From: CAWUEX02 sp963921305
GTDB taxonomy: Bacteria > Pseudomonadota > Alphaproteobacteria > Rhodospirillales > Rhodospirillaceae
Assembly: GCA_963921305.4 (NCBI GenBank)
Contig: CAWUEX030000002.1
Coordinates: 2,356,001 to 2,420,000, forward strand
Direction: 5' to 3'
DNA length: 64,000 nt
Shown here: positions 37,621 through 46,021 of the stretch, piece after piece
How positions within the stretch are numbered: the first letter of the stretch is position 1
How the letters are laid out: each line of letters opens with the position of its first letter
The notes under the pieces: generated by a model
Told to the model about the DNA's origin: nothing
The model's input: the letters and a program-made list of their open reading frames with translations, nothing else
Databases searched by the model: none
Position numbers and translations under genes: made by a program

Positions 37621-38745
37621 TTACATCCCTGCTTTGATGACGTTTGCGGCCTGGCCGGTCGGTGGAGCAATGACGTCGTCCTTGCGCTGGTTGGTCCACT
37701 CATAGTCTGGATTTTCCGGCGGAATATCCTGCCGGTAACTCTCCCAGGTGCCCACACGGTCATTGCGGATCGGCCAGTCATCCGGAAGGGTCAAGAACTC
37801 TGGCGCGTGTTTCTCGATGTAGGCGAGTACCTTTGGCCGAACGGATTGTGTGCCCGGCAGCCCTTTCTGGCTGAACATGCGCCCGAAGATGATGCCGTCT
37901 TGATATTTTCTGCCGCCCATCTTCATCCACGGCCACCAATTACATTGCCGCGAAAACCCGGCACGGAACCGGGCCGTCGGAACGCTGCGGTCCTCGACTT
38001 CGTCACGATCGACATAAAATACAAAGTGTTCGGATGGCGTAATGGTCTTGCCGGTCGAGGACTTCGGCCAGCCCTCCGGTGTCACAGGGTTGGTGTAGTC
38101 GTGGGTGTAATCCCAGGCGAGCAGCAGGTCATCGCCGTACTGTTCAAACGGTAGCAGAAACGGATACTCGCCGTTTTCGTCAGGAAATACCGTACCTTCG
38201 TTCATTAGGGTGGGGGAGTCACCCTCTTCACCCATGGCAAACTTCGGTATTTGCGTGCCGAGGCGCCCACCGAGCAGGTTGTTATAGAAGTGATAGACCT
38301 CCACTTCCTCTTCGGTGAACGGGTTGGTCCAGGTCTCCAGCACCTCGCCGGTGCGCAGATCGGTGAAGTAACCGGTCTCGCGCGATTTAATGTTGAGGAA
38401 GCCGGCTGGATCCCATTTGCACTGCAGACATCCTGTGCCCTCGTAGCCGAACAGCGGAATCATGCGTTGATTGCCGAGGCGGGCATACATCAAGCCGTAG
38501 AACCCACCGATCACAGGTTCGTCATACCCGGCCCAAATCTTGCCGAAAGCCCACAGGTTGTCCTTGGGGTCCGACCAATCTAGCCCACCCGGCTTGTTAG
38601 CGACGGTTGCGGCCTGGCTAGCTGTGCTCGGCAACAGGCTCGCGCTAAGCCCTAAACCCATCCCTTTCAGCAGAGCGCGGCGGCTAGCTGTTTGTGTTGA
38701 GGTGTCGGGCGCGACAAGCCCGCTTAACAGGTGCGATGATAACAT
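37621..38745 (-). CDS. Tat-exported DUF1838 protein, subgroup B, first gene of the operon
   Basis: The frame is open far upstream, but ATG at 38745 has an AGGGGGAG ribosome-binding site and begins a Tat leader (TASRRALLKGMGLGL) ending ASQAA. The 374-residue protein is the tandem duplicate of the next gene, sharing GFYGLMYARLG, LFGYEGTGCLQ, SRETGYFTDLRTGEVLETWT and WPWMKMGG. The operon runs DUF1838-DUF1838-DUF1838, beta-sandwich protein, di-haem oxidoreductase. It is divergent from the cytochrome b561 gene, so both may respond to one regulator. Confidence 0.85.
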   Translation of the reverse strand: MLSSHLLSGLVAPDTSTQTASRRALLKGMGLGLSASLLPSTASQAATVANKPGGLDWSDPKDNLWAFGKIWAGYDEPVIGGFYGLMYARLGNQRMIPLFGYEGTGCLQCKWDPAGFLNIKSRETGYFTDLRTGEVLETWTNPFTEEEVEVYHFYNNLLGGRLGTQIPKFAMGEEGDSPTLMNEGTVFPDENGEYPFLLPFEQYGDDLLLAWDYTHDYTNPVTPEGWPKSSTGKTITPSEHFVFYVDRDEVEDRSVPTARFRAGFSRQCNWWPWMKMGGRKYQDGIIFGRMFSQKGLPGTQSVRPKVLAYIEKHAPEFLTLPDDWPIRNDRVGTWESYRQDIPPENPDYEWTNQRKDDVIAPPTGQAANVIKAGM

Positions 38746-38931
38746 TCTGGTTCTCCCCCTAAAGTGATGGACGAGCCTAGACTCCGGCCGATGGTAGACG
38801 AACGTGTCCCCGCATGGGTGTCCGCACACCGGAAGCGCCCGGTTCACCCGGTGGTTCGGTTGCGATTGCGATAAGCTGGTACACCGCAGTGATTGGCCGA
38901 ATCCTTGCCTTTCTTGTCTGCCCGGACAACC

Positions 38932-39600
38932 ATGCGCATGACATCTTCGCGGGACGTTACGGGGGAAGACGCGGTGGACACTGCCGGACAGGAGCGCTGG
39001 AACAGCCGGGCCAAGTGGCTGCACTGGCTCATCGCGCTCATGATCTTGGTCGAAGTGCCGGTCGGGTTCGTCATGGCTTATACCTACGGCACCAAGTTCA
39101 CCGACCCAGACGGGATCGGCAAACTGCACGTGCTGATGGCGCAGATTCACATCACCAACGGCTTTCTGATTTTGGCCCTGGTGACCTATCGATTGACCTG
39201 GCGTTTCAGAAATCCTGTTCCAGGCTTGCCCGCATCACTAGAGACGTTTCAGAAAGTTCTGGCGAAGCTGACGCACACGTTTCTCTACGCGCTATTGTTC
39301 CTTCTGCCTTTGTCCGGCTGGGCAGCGAATTCCGTGCTGGGTGATACGGAACGCTTCGGGGTGACAGAGCTGTGGTTCTTTGCGTGGGACATCATGCCGC
39401 CGCTGTTGCCGCAGTTGCCCTTGGATCATCAGTTCGGCTATGGCTTCTTCGCCAACATTCACCGCTACGCCATCTACACCGGCGGCGTAATTCTCAGCCT
39501 GCATCTCCTGGCGGCGATCTGGCATCATTTTGTCCGGCGCGACAATGTTCTTATGCGCATGTGGCCGGCGGGCCGCATGAACTCGAACAAAAAGGAATAG
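38932..39600 (+). CDS. Cytochrome b561-family membrane protein
   Basis: ATG at 38932 (or 38938) is preferred over the TTG upstream. The 222-residue protein has four membrane helices with haem-ligand His residues: WLHWLIALMI at 31, AQIHITNGF, LTHTFLYALLFLLPLSGW and NIHRYAIYTGGVILSLHLLAA. It is an inner-membrane di-haem cytochrome that can pass electrons between quinol and periplasmic partners. It is followed after two bases by an exported Rossmann protein and is divergent from the DUF1838 operon. Confidence 0.88.
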   Translation: MRMTSSRDVTGEDAVDTAGQERWNSRAKWLHWLIALMILVEVPVGFVMAYTYGTKFTDPDGIGKLHVLMAQIHITNGFLILALVTYRLTWRFRNPVPGLPASLETFQKVLAKLTHTFLYALLFLLPLSGWAANSVLGDTERFGVTELWFFAWDIMPPLLPQLPLDHQFGYGFFANIHRYAIYTGGVILSLHLLAAIWHHFVRRDNVLMRMWPAGRMNSNKKE

Positions 39601-39602
39601 CT

Positions 39603-40352
39603 ATGATCCGGTATCTGCGGTGGAGTTTTGTGTGTCTCGTCCTTGCGTTCGGCGGCGCGCCCGTTGCGGCTGAGACCATCGCGGTCATCGGCACCGGCAT
39701 GATGGGCACGTCGATGGGTACTCGCCTTGGTGATCTCGGACACAACGTGGTCTATGGGTCCCGTGATCCTAGCCGGGAGCGGATCAAAGAGCTTGTTGCC
39801 CGTACCCCCGGCAATGCTACGGCGATGACCCAGCGTGAGGCCGCCGCGGCAGCGGATATTGTTGTTCTGGTTGTGCCCCGGCCTGCTGCTGAAGATGTGG
39901 TCAACGCCCTCTCACCACACCTCGACGGCAAGCTCGTCATCGATGCCGGCAATTCGGTGAAAGGCGGAGACGACGGACTGCCCGAATATATGGGCGGAGA
40001 GTCCTCCGGCGAGATGGTGCAGCGCCTCGTGCCCACTGCCAAAGTCGTCAAAGCCTTCAACACTATTGGTTTCCATATTTTGGCCGACCCGGCGCGGGCC
40101 AATGGCATCGTCACTGTGCCTGTTGCGGGCAACGATGATGACTCGAAGGCTTGGGTGATGCGGTTGGTGCGCGACCTCGGCTTTGACACCATTGATCTTG
40201 GTCCGATCCGCATGTCCCGCACTCTGGAGGCCATGTCAGCACTTTACCGCGTGCCCCATTTTGCCGGTCGCAAGGAAGATACCTTCGAGTTCTACCTGCG
40301 CCGGGTCGCCGAACCGGACATCGCCGAAACACGGGCGATTCGGGGGGAATAG
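39603..40352 (+). CDS. Exported NAD(P)-binding oxidoreductase (F420-reductase-like)
   Basis: The 249-residue protein reads as an NADP-dependent F420 oxidoreductase-type Rossmann protein: IGTGMMG at about 29-35, GSRDPSRERI, VLVVPRP, VIDAGNSV and KAFNTIGF. Unusually, it starts with a signal peptide (RYLRWSFVCLVLAFGG to VAAE near residue 24), placing the fold in the periplasm, where free NAD(P) is absent. Tightly bound cofactor, as in Zymomonas glucose-fructose oxidoreductase, would explain it. It is co-transcribed with the cytochrome b561 gene. Confidence 0.8.
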   Translation: MIRYLRWSFVCLVLAFGGAPVAAETIAVIGTGMMGTSMGTRLGDLGHNVVYGSRDPSRERIKELVARTPGNATAMTQREAAAAADIVVLVVPRPAAEDVVNALSPHLDGKLVIDAGNSVKGGDDGLPEYMGGESSGEMVQRLVPTAKVVKAFNTIGFHILADPARANGIVTVPVAGNDDDSKAWVMRLVRDLGFDTIDLGPIRMSRTLEAMSALYRVPHFAGRKEDTFEFYLRRVAEPDIAETRAIRGE

Positions 40353-40448
40353 ACTCGTACCCTGCAGTGTTCACCGATATGTGGTAGTGGCGCGCAGCCG
40401 CGAGAACCCACCTAGATCAAAGCCCTGTTCATGACGTAGAACGTCCCC

Positions 40449-41726
40449 ATGACCAACCAAGCTTTTCTCGACGACGTCACACGCTGCGATGCGCTGTTAT
40501 CCTCCGGCCAGACCGAGCAGGCTGTGGCCGCATTCGAGGCGCTTGTTCGGGACTGGCCAGAAAATCCGGATGCATGCGCATTTCTCGGCTACGCCTACCT
40601 CGCGGCGAAGCGGCCCAAAGACGCGATTGCCGCGCTTGAGAACGGGCTTAAGGCCGATCCCACGCATGCATTGATGCGCAGCAATATGGTCGCCGCGCTG
40701 AATGCGTCAGAGCAATATCGCGAGGCCGTTCCTCATCTCATCGAACTTCTGACCAGCAGCGATGAAGAGACTCATGGCAAACACATCCAATTGCTCAAAG
40801 ATACACTCTCGTGGCTAGACACTGACGCTCACACTGTCGATGCGCTCTCGGTCTTGATCTCTCCCGACCAAGATCGCGATACCATTCTGGCCTTTCTTCC
40901 TTATCTGGAACGGACCCGGTCTTTTCACGCTTGTGTCGCCGCCTATCGCGCTTTGGCGTTGCAAAGCCCGGGTGATGATCTCGTGTTGGAGCGGTTGGCC
41001 TACTATGCCAGCCTGTCTGGTAACTCTCAGATCGCCGAAATGGCTTCAGCCGAACTGCGCAGACGTATTGCGCCCCTGGACACAAATGCCGAAGCGTTTC
41101 ACGACATATACGACCAAGGACTGTTGCGCACTTTGACCCCGCCGACGGAGCGGCGCCGGGCCAGATTTAAGTCATTGGTCGATCACTTTCTGTCCGTAGC
41201 GCATCTTGAGGGAGAGATTGCGGAGTGCGGCATGTTTCGGGGTTTATCCGCGTTTGTTTTGTGCTCACACCTCAAGAGGCGTGATCCCACCTACGCCGGG
41301 GCGGACTTCCATGGGTTCGATTCGTTCGAGGGGTTGAGTGACCCCACCGCCGAGGATGAACCGGACGCGGAAGACAAGCCGCCGGCCCTACGCTCGGGCG
41401 CATTCGCCTGTAGCGAGGGGGAGGTGCGTGAAAACCTTGCCGACTTCGCCGCGCTCAAAACCTATTCCGGATGGATCCCGGATCGCTTTGCCGAGGTCGC
41501 CAACATCCGGTTCCGTTTCGTTAGTATCGATGTTGACCTTTACCAGCCCAGCAAAGCGTCACTGGAGTTCTTCTTTCCAAGAATGGTTCCGGGCGGGGTC
41601 ATCATTTGTGACGATTACAATTGGCCTGGCCAGGCGCGTGCGGTGCGGGAATTTGCTGAGCAGCACGGTATTCAGTTCAGCGTCACGGAGACAGATCAGG
41701 CGGTGCTTCAAATTGCGGCGAGGTGA
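40449..41726 (+). CDS. TPR protein fused to TylF/MycF-type O-methyltransferase
   Basis: The 425-residue protein starts with tetratricopeptide repeats (about 1-110, with AFLGYAYLAAKRPKDAIAAL as one repeat), a helical middle, and a C-terminal TylF/MycF-like methyltransferase: IAECGMFRGLSAF as SAM motif, ADFHGFDSFEG, FVSIDVDLYQPS and ICDDYNWPGQ with the metal-binding Asp pair. TylF-like enzymes methylate sugar hydroxyls. The TPR part suggests it works on a protein-bound or polymer substrate. It stands alone. Confidence 0.85.
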   Translation: MTNQAFLDDVTRCDALLSSGQTEQAVAAFEALVRDWPENPDACAFLGYAYLAAKRPKDAIAALENGLKADPTHALMRSNMVAALNASEQYREAVPHLIELLTSSDEETHGKHIQLLKDTLSWLDTDAHTVDALSVLISPDQDRDTILAFLPYLERTRSFHACVAAYRALALQSPGDDLVLERLAYYASLSGNSQIAEMASAELRRRIAPLDTNAEAFHDIYDQGLLRTLTPPTERRRARFKSLVDHFLSVAHLEGEIAECGMFRGLSAFVLCSHLKRRDPTYAGADFHGFDSFEGLSDPTAEDEPDAEDKPPALRSGAFACSEGEVRENLADFAALKTYSGWIPDRFAEVANIRFRFVSIDVDLYQPSKASLEFFFPRMVPGGVIICDDYNWPGQARAVREFAEQHGIQFSVTETDQAVLQIAAR

Positions 41727-41732
41727 CCGCAG

Positions 41733-42278
41733 CTAAGCGTCGTACACCGGCGCCAGGCGATTGATGTCTTTAAAACCCAGCCACCAGTGAATAAAGCAAT
41801 GGGCGAGGGGTTCGGCCAGTTCCTGCCGGAACACGACATCATCTGTGAGTTCTTTGGTCTCAGGAATCGTATCCAGGTCGAGCAAGCGCACGATCCACTT
41901 CATCACCTGATCATGCGGCTTCAGGTTTTGCTGGCGCTCGGCAAACTTGATGGTGCGAAACATGTCGAAGCAGAGGTCGGACGCTTCACGCGAGCCCCGT
42001 CCCAACACTTCGTCGATCTGGTCGTTGATATCCGACAAGATTTCGTCGGCGACAGATGGTTCAAACAAGGTGTAGACCTTGATCGCCTCAATCGCGACGA
42101 TGGCGGTGTAAAAATACAATTCCAAATCATGCTGCTCAATCAGTGCGCGTTTTTCCTCGAACGGCATATTGGTCTCGTCGATGTGGCTCTGTAACCGTTC
42201 GCTCCACTGCGGGAACATGCGGTCTGATAGGCGCTTCATGTCGTGTAGGAAACCGGACACCGCCTCGGCGGTGGTCAT
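41733..42278 (-). CDS. Conserved-looking protein of unknown function, possible N-terminal frameshift
   Basis: The 181-residue frame is helical and acidic (FEEKRALIEQHDLELYFYTAIVAIEAIKVYTL) with no motif I recognise and no signal peptide. The ATG at 42278 has no ribosome-binding site. Upstream, a frame from ATG 42417 (AAGG before it; MTDLAALDLPQHDIP) shifts near 42357 and, in this gene's frame, continues as RNLLAPFYTRAGLHALWLDL without a stop. The real protein may therefore be about 228 residues, with a one-base indel in TCGGGCG. Function unknown. Confidence 0.6.
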   Translation of the reverse strand: MTTAEAVSGFLHDMKRLSDRMFPQWSERLQSHIDETNMPFEEKRALIEQHDLELYFYTAIVAIEAIKVYTLFEPSVADEILSDINDQIDEVLGRGSREASDLCFDMFRTIKFAERQQNLKPHDQVMKWIVRLLDLDTIPETKELTDDVVFRQELAEPLAHCFIHWWLGFKDINRLAPVYDA

Positions 42279-42517
42279 TTTGGTTTTGCGGGAGGTGAGG
42301 TCGAGCCAAAGCGCATGTAGGCCGGCGCGGGTATAGAAGGGGGCCAGCAGGTTTCGCCCGAGGCGTCACCTCCGGAATATCGTGCTGAGGCAGGTCGAGT
42401 GCCGCCAAATCCGTCATCCTTGCCCGATACCTTTCCTTAGAAAAAAGGGTACACCCAGTATCTTTGGGGGCAAAGAAAGAATCGCGTATTGGTTGAGACG
42501 CCAAACCTTAAATTACG

Positions 42518-42530
42518 GTTTGATACAAAC
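42518..42530. promoter_or_regulatory. Short palindrome in AT-rich intergenic region
   Basis: GTTTGATACAAAC is a 13-base palindrome in the 290-base AT-rich gap between two divergent genes. It could be a regulator site. Nothing else in that gap is recognisable. Confidence 0.25.
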
Positions 42531-42711
42531 GTTAAACGCGCTCCACTCCACCCGAACGCAAGTGTGCGCTTCGATCCTCAAAAAAGGGTTAACGGAAGGT
42601 TTACCCGCAAATAAAACGCGTAATTTGAGTAGGTAAATTCAACAAGTGCGTCGAGTGACACGCCGGTGCCACGACAGTAGCATGTACGGGCAATTCCTTG
42701 GGGAGGGAACC

Positions 42712-43107
42712 ATGGCCTCACGCTTCATGATGTATGTGCTGGCGGCGATCATTTTCGCCGCCTTGTTTGTTGCTATCAATCAGCAAAGTGGAACCGCACC
42801 GCAGCCCGACGTCGTGATCGAGGAAGACCCGGCGCCGGACGACCCGCAACCGGACCCGGGCCCGGACGATCCCGACCCGGCACCCGCGCCCGAGGGCGCT
42901 CAATGTTCGGCGATGTGTGGTCCCGGTGGACGCTCCGGGTGTATCGAACGCAGTTGCCAAGACTGCGCGGATAACGATGCCCGGATTGCATGCAACTCGG
43001 CGTGCAGTATCTGCGAACCGCTCGTACCGCCTGCGCCTCCGGAACCGGACCCACCGGATCCTGATCCTGACCCGGATCCGGGCCCGGGTGACGACGGCAT
43101 CAGGTAA
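42712..43107 (+). CDS. Membrane-anchored Cys-rich protein with Pro-Asp repeats
   Basis: ATG at 42712 follows GGGAGGGAAC. The 131-residue protein has one N-terminal hydrophobic segment (about 6-23) that is a signal or anchor. Then comes a Pro/Asp-rich stretch (DPQPDPGPDDPDPAP), a compact eight-Cys region (Cys at 65, 69, 77, 82, 85, 94, 98 and 101) and a second Pro/Asp repeat (DPDPDPDPGPG). The Cys block could be a disulphide-bonded domain or metal site. I do not know a family. Confidence 0.7.
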   Translation: MASRFMMYVLAAIIFAALFVAINQQSGTAPQPDVVIEEDPAPDDPQPDPGPDDPDPAPAPEGAQCSAMCGPGGRSGCIERSCQDCADNDARIACNSACSICEPLVPPAPPEPDPPDPDPDPDPGPGDDGIR

Positions 43108-43147
43108 GACTCAACGGTTTGCCCCGCACGCCCGCGCCGTCTGTAGT

Positions 43148-44341
43148 CTATTCGGCTGCCTGCGGCGCGGCCCCGGGCATGTGGGTGTCTTCCTGTTCGG
43201 CTGACAGTGCGCGGATGTGCGGCATCACCTCATTGGCGAACAGATTCATGTTCTTGTCGGTCAACTCCGCCGGCAAGGTGCCGAACTGCAGCATGGACAG
43301 CAGGTGCCCCATGCGCATCTCTTTCCAATGGTCCTCGATCTGCTGACGTACGGTCTCGGCGCTGCCGACGATGAACATGCCCATGTCGGCGGCCAGTTCG
43401 AGCGTGATGTCGCCGGTGATCTGAGCTTTGGTCTTGGCCACCCCTTTCATCGATTCAATCGACGAATAGCCCGGCGGCAACAGCATCTCGATCGGCATTT
43501 TCAAGAATTTGTTGCGGAAGGTCTCGAAGTGCTCCTTGGCTTCCTTGCGGGCGATCTCGTCCGTTTCCGCCACGTAAATCGGTACCGCCCAGCCGAGCTG
43601 ATGATCCGTCGCGGTGTAGCCGTACTCTTCGCATTGGTCGCGATACTGCTGCAGGTACTTTCGCACCGATTTGATCGGGCTAAAGGTCTGCAGGTAGGTG
43701 TACTTGCGGTCCGGATGAGCTGCCCAGACGATCGTCTCCTTCGATCCTTGCGAGGGAATCCAGATCGGCGGATGTGGTTGCTGATAGGGTCGCGGCCACA
43801 CATTGATGTACTCGTGGTTGTAGTGTTTGCCATGCCAGCTGGTCACACCCGGTTGAGTCCACGCCTGGATGATCATGTCATGGGCCTCATGGAAGCGTTC
43901 GTGACTGAACGCCGGGTTGGTGCCCCACACGTGATATTCCGCGCCAATGCCGCGCACCATGCCGGTGATCAGTCGTCCCCGGGTGATGGTGTCGATCATG
44001 GCGTGTTCTTCCGCCAGCGTCAGCGGGTGGTCGCGCAAGGGCAGGGCGCTACCGAGAATGGCAATGGTCACGTTTTTGGTGCGCCGGGCCAGCGCCGATG
44101 CGGTGACAATCGGCGACGGCATCATGCCGTATGCGGTGGAATGGTGCTCGTTGACGGCAATGCCGTCGAAGCCGAGGTCCTCACCACGTTCGAGCTCACC
44201 AAGATAGCGGTCATACAAGTCTGCGCCCGCTTCCCGGTCATACAGCGTGTTCGGCGTATGCAGCCACGCGGTCGGATACTTCTCAGCCTCTTTCAAATCG
44301 AGGGCGGCGTAAGGCATCAGGTGAAACAGAGTGAATTTCAT
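43148..44341 (-). CDS. Flavin-dependent monooxygenase (luciferase-like, LLM class)
   Basis: A 397-residue luciferase-like monooxygenase: FDGIAVNEHHSTAYG, ILGSALPLRDHPLTLAEEHAM, GRLITGMVRGIGAEY and WIPSQGSKETIVWA match the family, which uses FMNH2 and oxygen. It overlaps the upstream hydrolase by four bases, so oxidation and hydrolysis of one substrate are likely coupled, for example oxygen insertion followed by ester cleavage. The operon faces the GntR gene and probably answers to it. Confidence 0.9.
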   Translation of the reverse strand: MKFTLFHLMPYAALDLKEAEKYPTAWLHTPNTLYDREAGADLYDRYLGELERGEDLGFDGIAVNEHHSTAYGMMPSPIVTASALARRTKNVTIAILGSALPLRDHPLTLAEEHAMIDTITRGRLITGMVRGIGAEYHVWGTNPAFSHERFHEAHDMIIQAWTQPGVTSWHGKHYNHEYINVWPRPYQQPHPPIWIPSQGSKETIVWAAHPDRKYTYLQTFSPIKSVRKYLQQYRDQCEEYGYTATDHQLGWAVPIYVAETDEIARKEAKEHFETFRNKFLKMPIEMLLPPGYSSIESMKGVAKTKAQITGDITLELAADMGMFIVGSAETVRQQIEDHWKEMRMGHLLSMLQFGTLPAELTDKNMNLFANEVMPHIRALSAEQEDTHMPGAAPQAAE

Positions 44342-45123
44342 GCCGCGTCTCCCGGGTTGAAGGCGGTGATCAGGCTGGACAATGTCTTGGGGTGTTCGAT
44401 TTGAGGCAGATGGCCACAGGCCTCAATCATGTGTAACTCAGCGCCTGGAATACGCGCAGCCAACGCCTCTCCATAGGGTGGCGGGAAAATGGGGTCGTGA
44501 TCTCCCCAGACCACCTGGGTCGGCACGGTGATGCGGTGCAGCCACTTGTACAAATGCGGGTCAAAGAAGCGCGGCTCCCACGCCAGACGCGCTGTGGTGA
44601 ATTCGTTTTTGATGGCGATCTCGTCTTGCTCCGGCGTGGTGGGCATCGCCAGGAGTTTTTCTGCCAGTGCACCGTCGTGGATCATGTTGCGGTAGCGGGT
44701 TTCCTTGTCCCACATGAACAGGTCGCCCTTCTTGACGTCGGGCAGATTGATGCCCGCAGCGCCGACGAGAGTCAGGCGGCCAATGCGTTCGGTCGAGCGC
44801 ACGGCGGCTTCCAGCGCAATCCATCCGCCAAGGGACTGCCCGACCACATGGACGTCCCAAAGGTCCAGGGCGTCCAGGAAATCGAGATAGAAAAACGCCA
44901 TATCATGAATGGTGTCGAGCCAGTCCGGGGTGTCGCTGGCGCCGAAGCCGGGATGGTCGGGCACGATCACGTCACAACTGTCTGCCAATGCAGTGCAGAA
45001 GGGCACGGCCGTGCCGGCGCCGCCGGCGCCATGCAAGAACAGCACGGTGGGGCCTTTACCGCCGCGGCGGTAGGTGACCTCGCACCCGGTCACGGTGATG
45101 GTTTTGGTCTGCAATTCGGCCAT
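44338..45123 (-). CDS. Alpha/beta hydrolase, meta-cleavage-product type
   Basis: The 261-residue protein has the oxyanion loop FLHGAGGAG, PDHPGFGASD, nucleophile GQSLGG (Ser near 107), acid in VWGDHDPIFP and His in ACGHLPQIEHP. This layout is typical of hydrolases that cleave ring-fission products such as those of aromatic pathways. The start has AGAGG upstream and opens an operon with the flavin monooxygenase. Two GTATAC sites lie just upstream. Confidence 0.9.
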   Translation of the reverse strand: MAELQTKTITVTGCEVTYRRGGKGPTVLFLHGAGGAGTAVPFCTALADSCDVIVPDHPGFGASDTPDWLDTIHDMAFFYLDFLDALDLWDVHVVGQSLGGWIALEAAVRSTERIGRLTLVGAAGINLPDVKKGDLFMWDKETRYRNMIHDGALAEKLLAMPTTPEQDEIAIKNEFTTARLAWEPRFFDPHLYKWLHRITVPTQVVWGDHDPIFPPPYGEALAARIPGAELHMIEACGHLPQIEHPKTLSSLITAFNPGDAA

Positions 45124-45155
45124 GGCGGCGTCCTCTCTGTGAGTTCCCAGCCATT

Positions 45156-45219
45156 TTGGTATACAATAAAAGCCATATCAAGCGGAAAAATGGCAGTTTG
45201 CGATAATTTAGTATACAAT
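45156..45219. promoter_or_regulatory. Two GTATAC sites, candidate GntR operators
   Basis: TTGGTATACAAT at 45156-45167 and TTAGTATACAAT at 45208-45219 are near-identical and sit 52 bases apart, about five helical turns, between the divergent hydrolase and GntR genes. Half-sites centred on a GTATAC palindrome are typical of FadR-subfamily GntR regulators. Binding by the neighbouring GntR protein is inferred. Confidence 0.65.
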
Positions 45220-45263
45220 TAGGGCCGTTGACAGGCCCGCCAGGGCGCGGAAAGGTGCGAAAT

Positions 45264-45953
45264 ATGCCCAACGATAGTTCTCTCGCCCCGCCAAGTGCGT
45301 CTGCCCAGCCCGAAAAGGCCCGTGCCGCCGACCGCGCCTATGAAGCGATTCGCCGCCGCATCATTGATGGCAGCCTGGCGTCCGGAGACTTTCTCGTCGA
45401 ACAGGACCTTGCCGAGTCCATCGGCGTAAGCCGGACGCCGGTGCGCGATGCCCTGCGCCGCCTCGAAAGCGAGGGGCTGGTGCAAATGAGCGGCTACAAA
45501 CGCGCCATGGTGCGCGACTTCACCGAGGAAGAAGTGGAGGAGTGTTTCGAGTTGCGCGCCGTGTTCGAGAGCTTTGCCGCGGCTCGCGCGGCCACACGGA
45601 TCACGCCGGACGGGGTGGACGAGCTCAAACGTCTCGCCGGCGAGATGGAGGACGTCGTGAAGGCCGGTGGTCCCGACGCAACCTTGACCTTCTCAGACCT
45701 CAACGACGCCTTTCATGCTGTGATCCTGGCCCATGCCGGTAGCGAGCGCATGATGGACCTGTTGCACCCTCTCATGCAGGTGCAGCTCGTTTTGATGAAA
45801 CGGTACCAGCATACGATCCAAGAACACTTAGAGCGGTCGAACTGGCACCACCGCGAGTTGATCGCAGCGTTTGAAGCACGCGACCCAGCGTGGGCGGAAA
45901 CGCAAATGCGCACCCATATGCTATCAGCTAAGAACGTCGGCGACGTTGGGTAA
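45264..45953 (+). CDS. GntR-family regulator (FadR/FCD type)
   Basis: ATG at 45264 has an AAGGTG ribosome-binding site; an earlier in-frame start at 45228 is less likely. The 229-residue protein has the GntR winged helix (AYEAIRRRIIDGSLASGDFL and GVSRTPVRDALRRLESEGLV, about 32-80) and a helical FCD effector domain that often binds a metal and an organic acid. It is divergent from the flavin monooxygenase/hydrolase operon and probably represses it until the substrate appears. The hairpin downstream is oriented for the opposite strand. Confidence 0.9.
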   Translation: MPNDSSLAPPSASAQPEKARAADRAYEAIRRRIIDGSLASGDFLVEQDLAESIGVSRTPVRDALRRLESEGLVQMSGYKRAMVRDFTEEEVEECFELRAVFESFAAARAATRITPDGVDELKRLAGEMEDVVKAGGPDATLTFSDLNDAFHAVILAHAGSERMMDLLHPLMQVQLVLMKRYQHTIQEHLERSNWHHRELIAAFEARDPAWAETQMRTHMLSAKNVGDVG

Positions 45954-45961
45954 CGACTTCC

Positions 45962-45994
45962 AAAAAAAAGAGGACCGCCTGTAGGCGGTCCTCT
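45962..45994 (-). terminator. Rho-independent terminator of nhaA
   Basis: Eleven-pair stem (45969-45979 with 45984-45994) and TGTA loop. On the minus strand it is followed by eight T, and it lies 28 bases after the nhaA stop, so it ends that transcript. On the plus strand, after the GntR gene, the tail has no T run. Confidence 0.85.
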
Positions 45995-46021
45995 GACTCG
46001 GTTTCTGATCCTGACGAGAGA

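Noticed and set aside
35604..38745. Tandem DUF1838 genes as assembly duplication
   Set aside because: The copies differ in length, leader and many residues, so they are real paralogues.
42900..43100. Gly/Ser-rich minus-strand frame opposite the Pro-Asp repeats
   Set aside because: A shadow of the GGATCC-type repeat DNA, not a gene.
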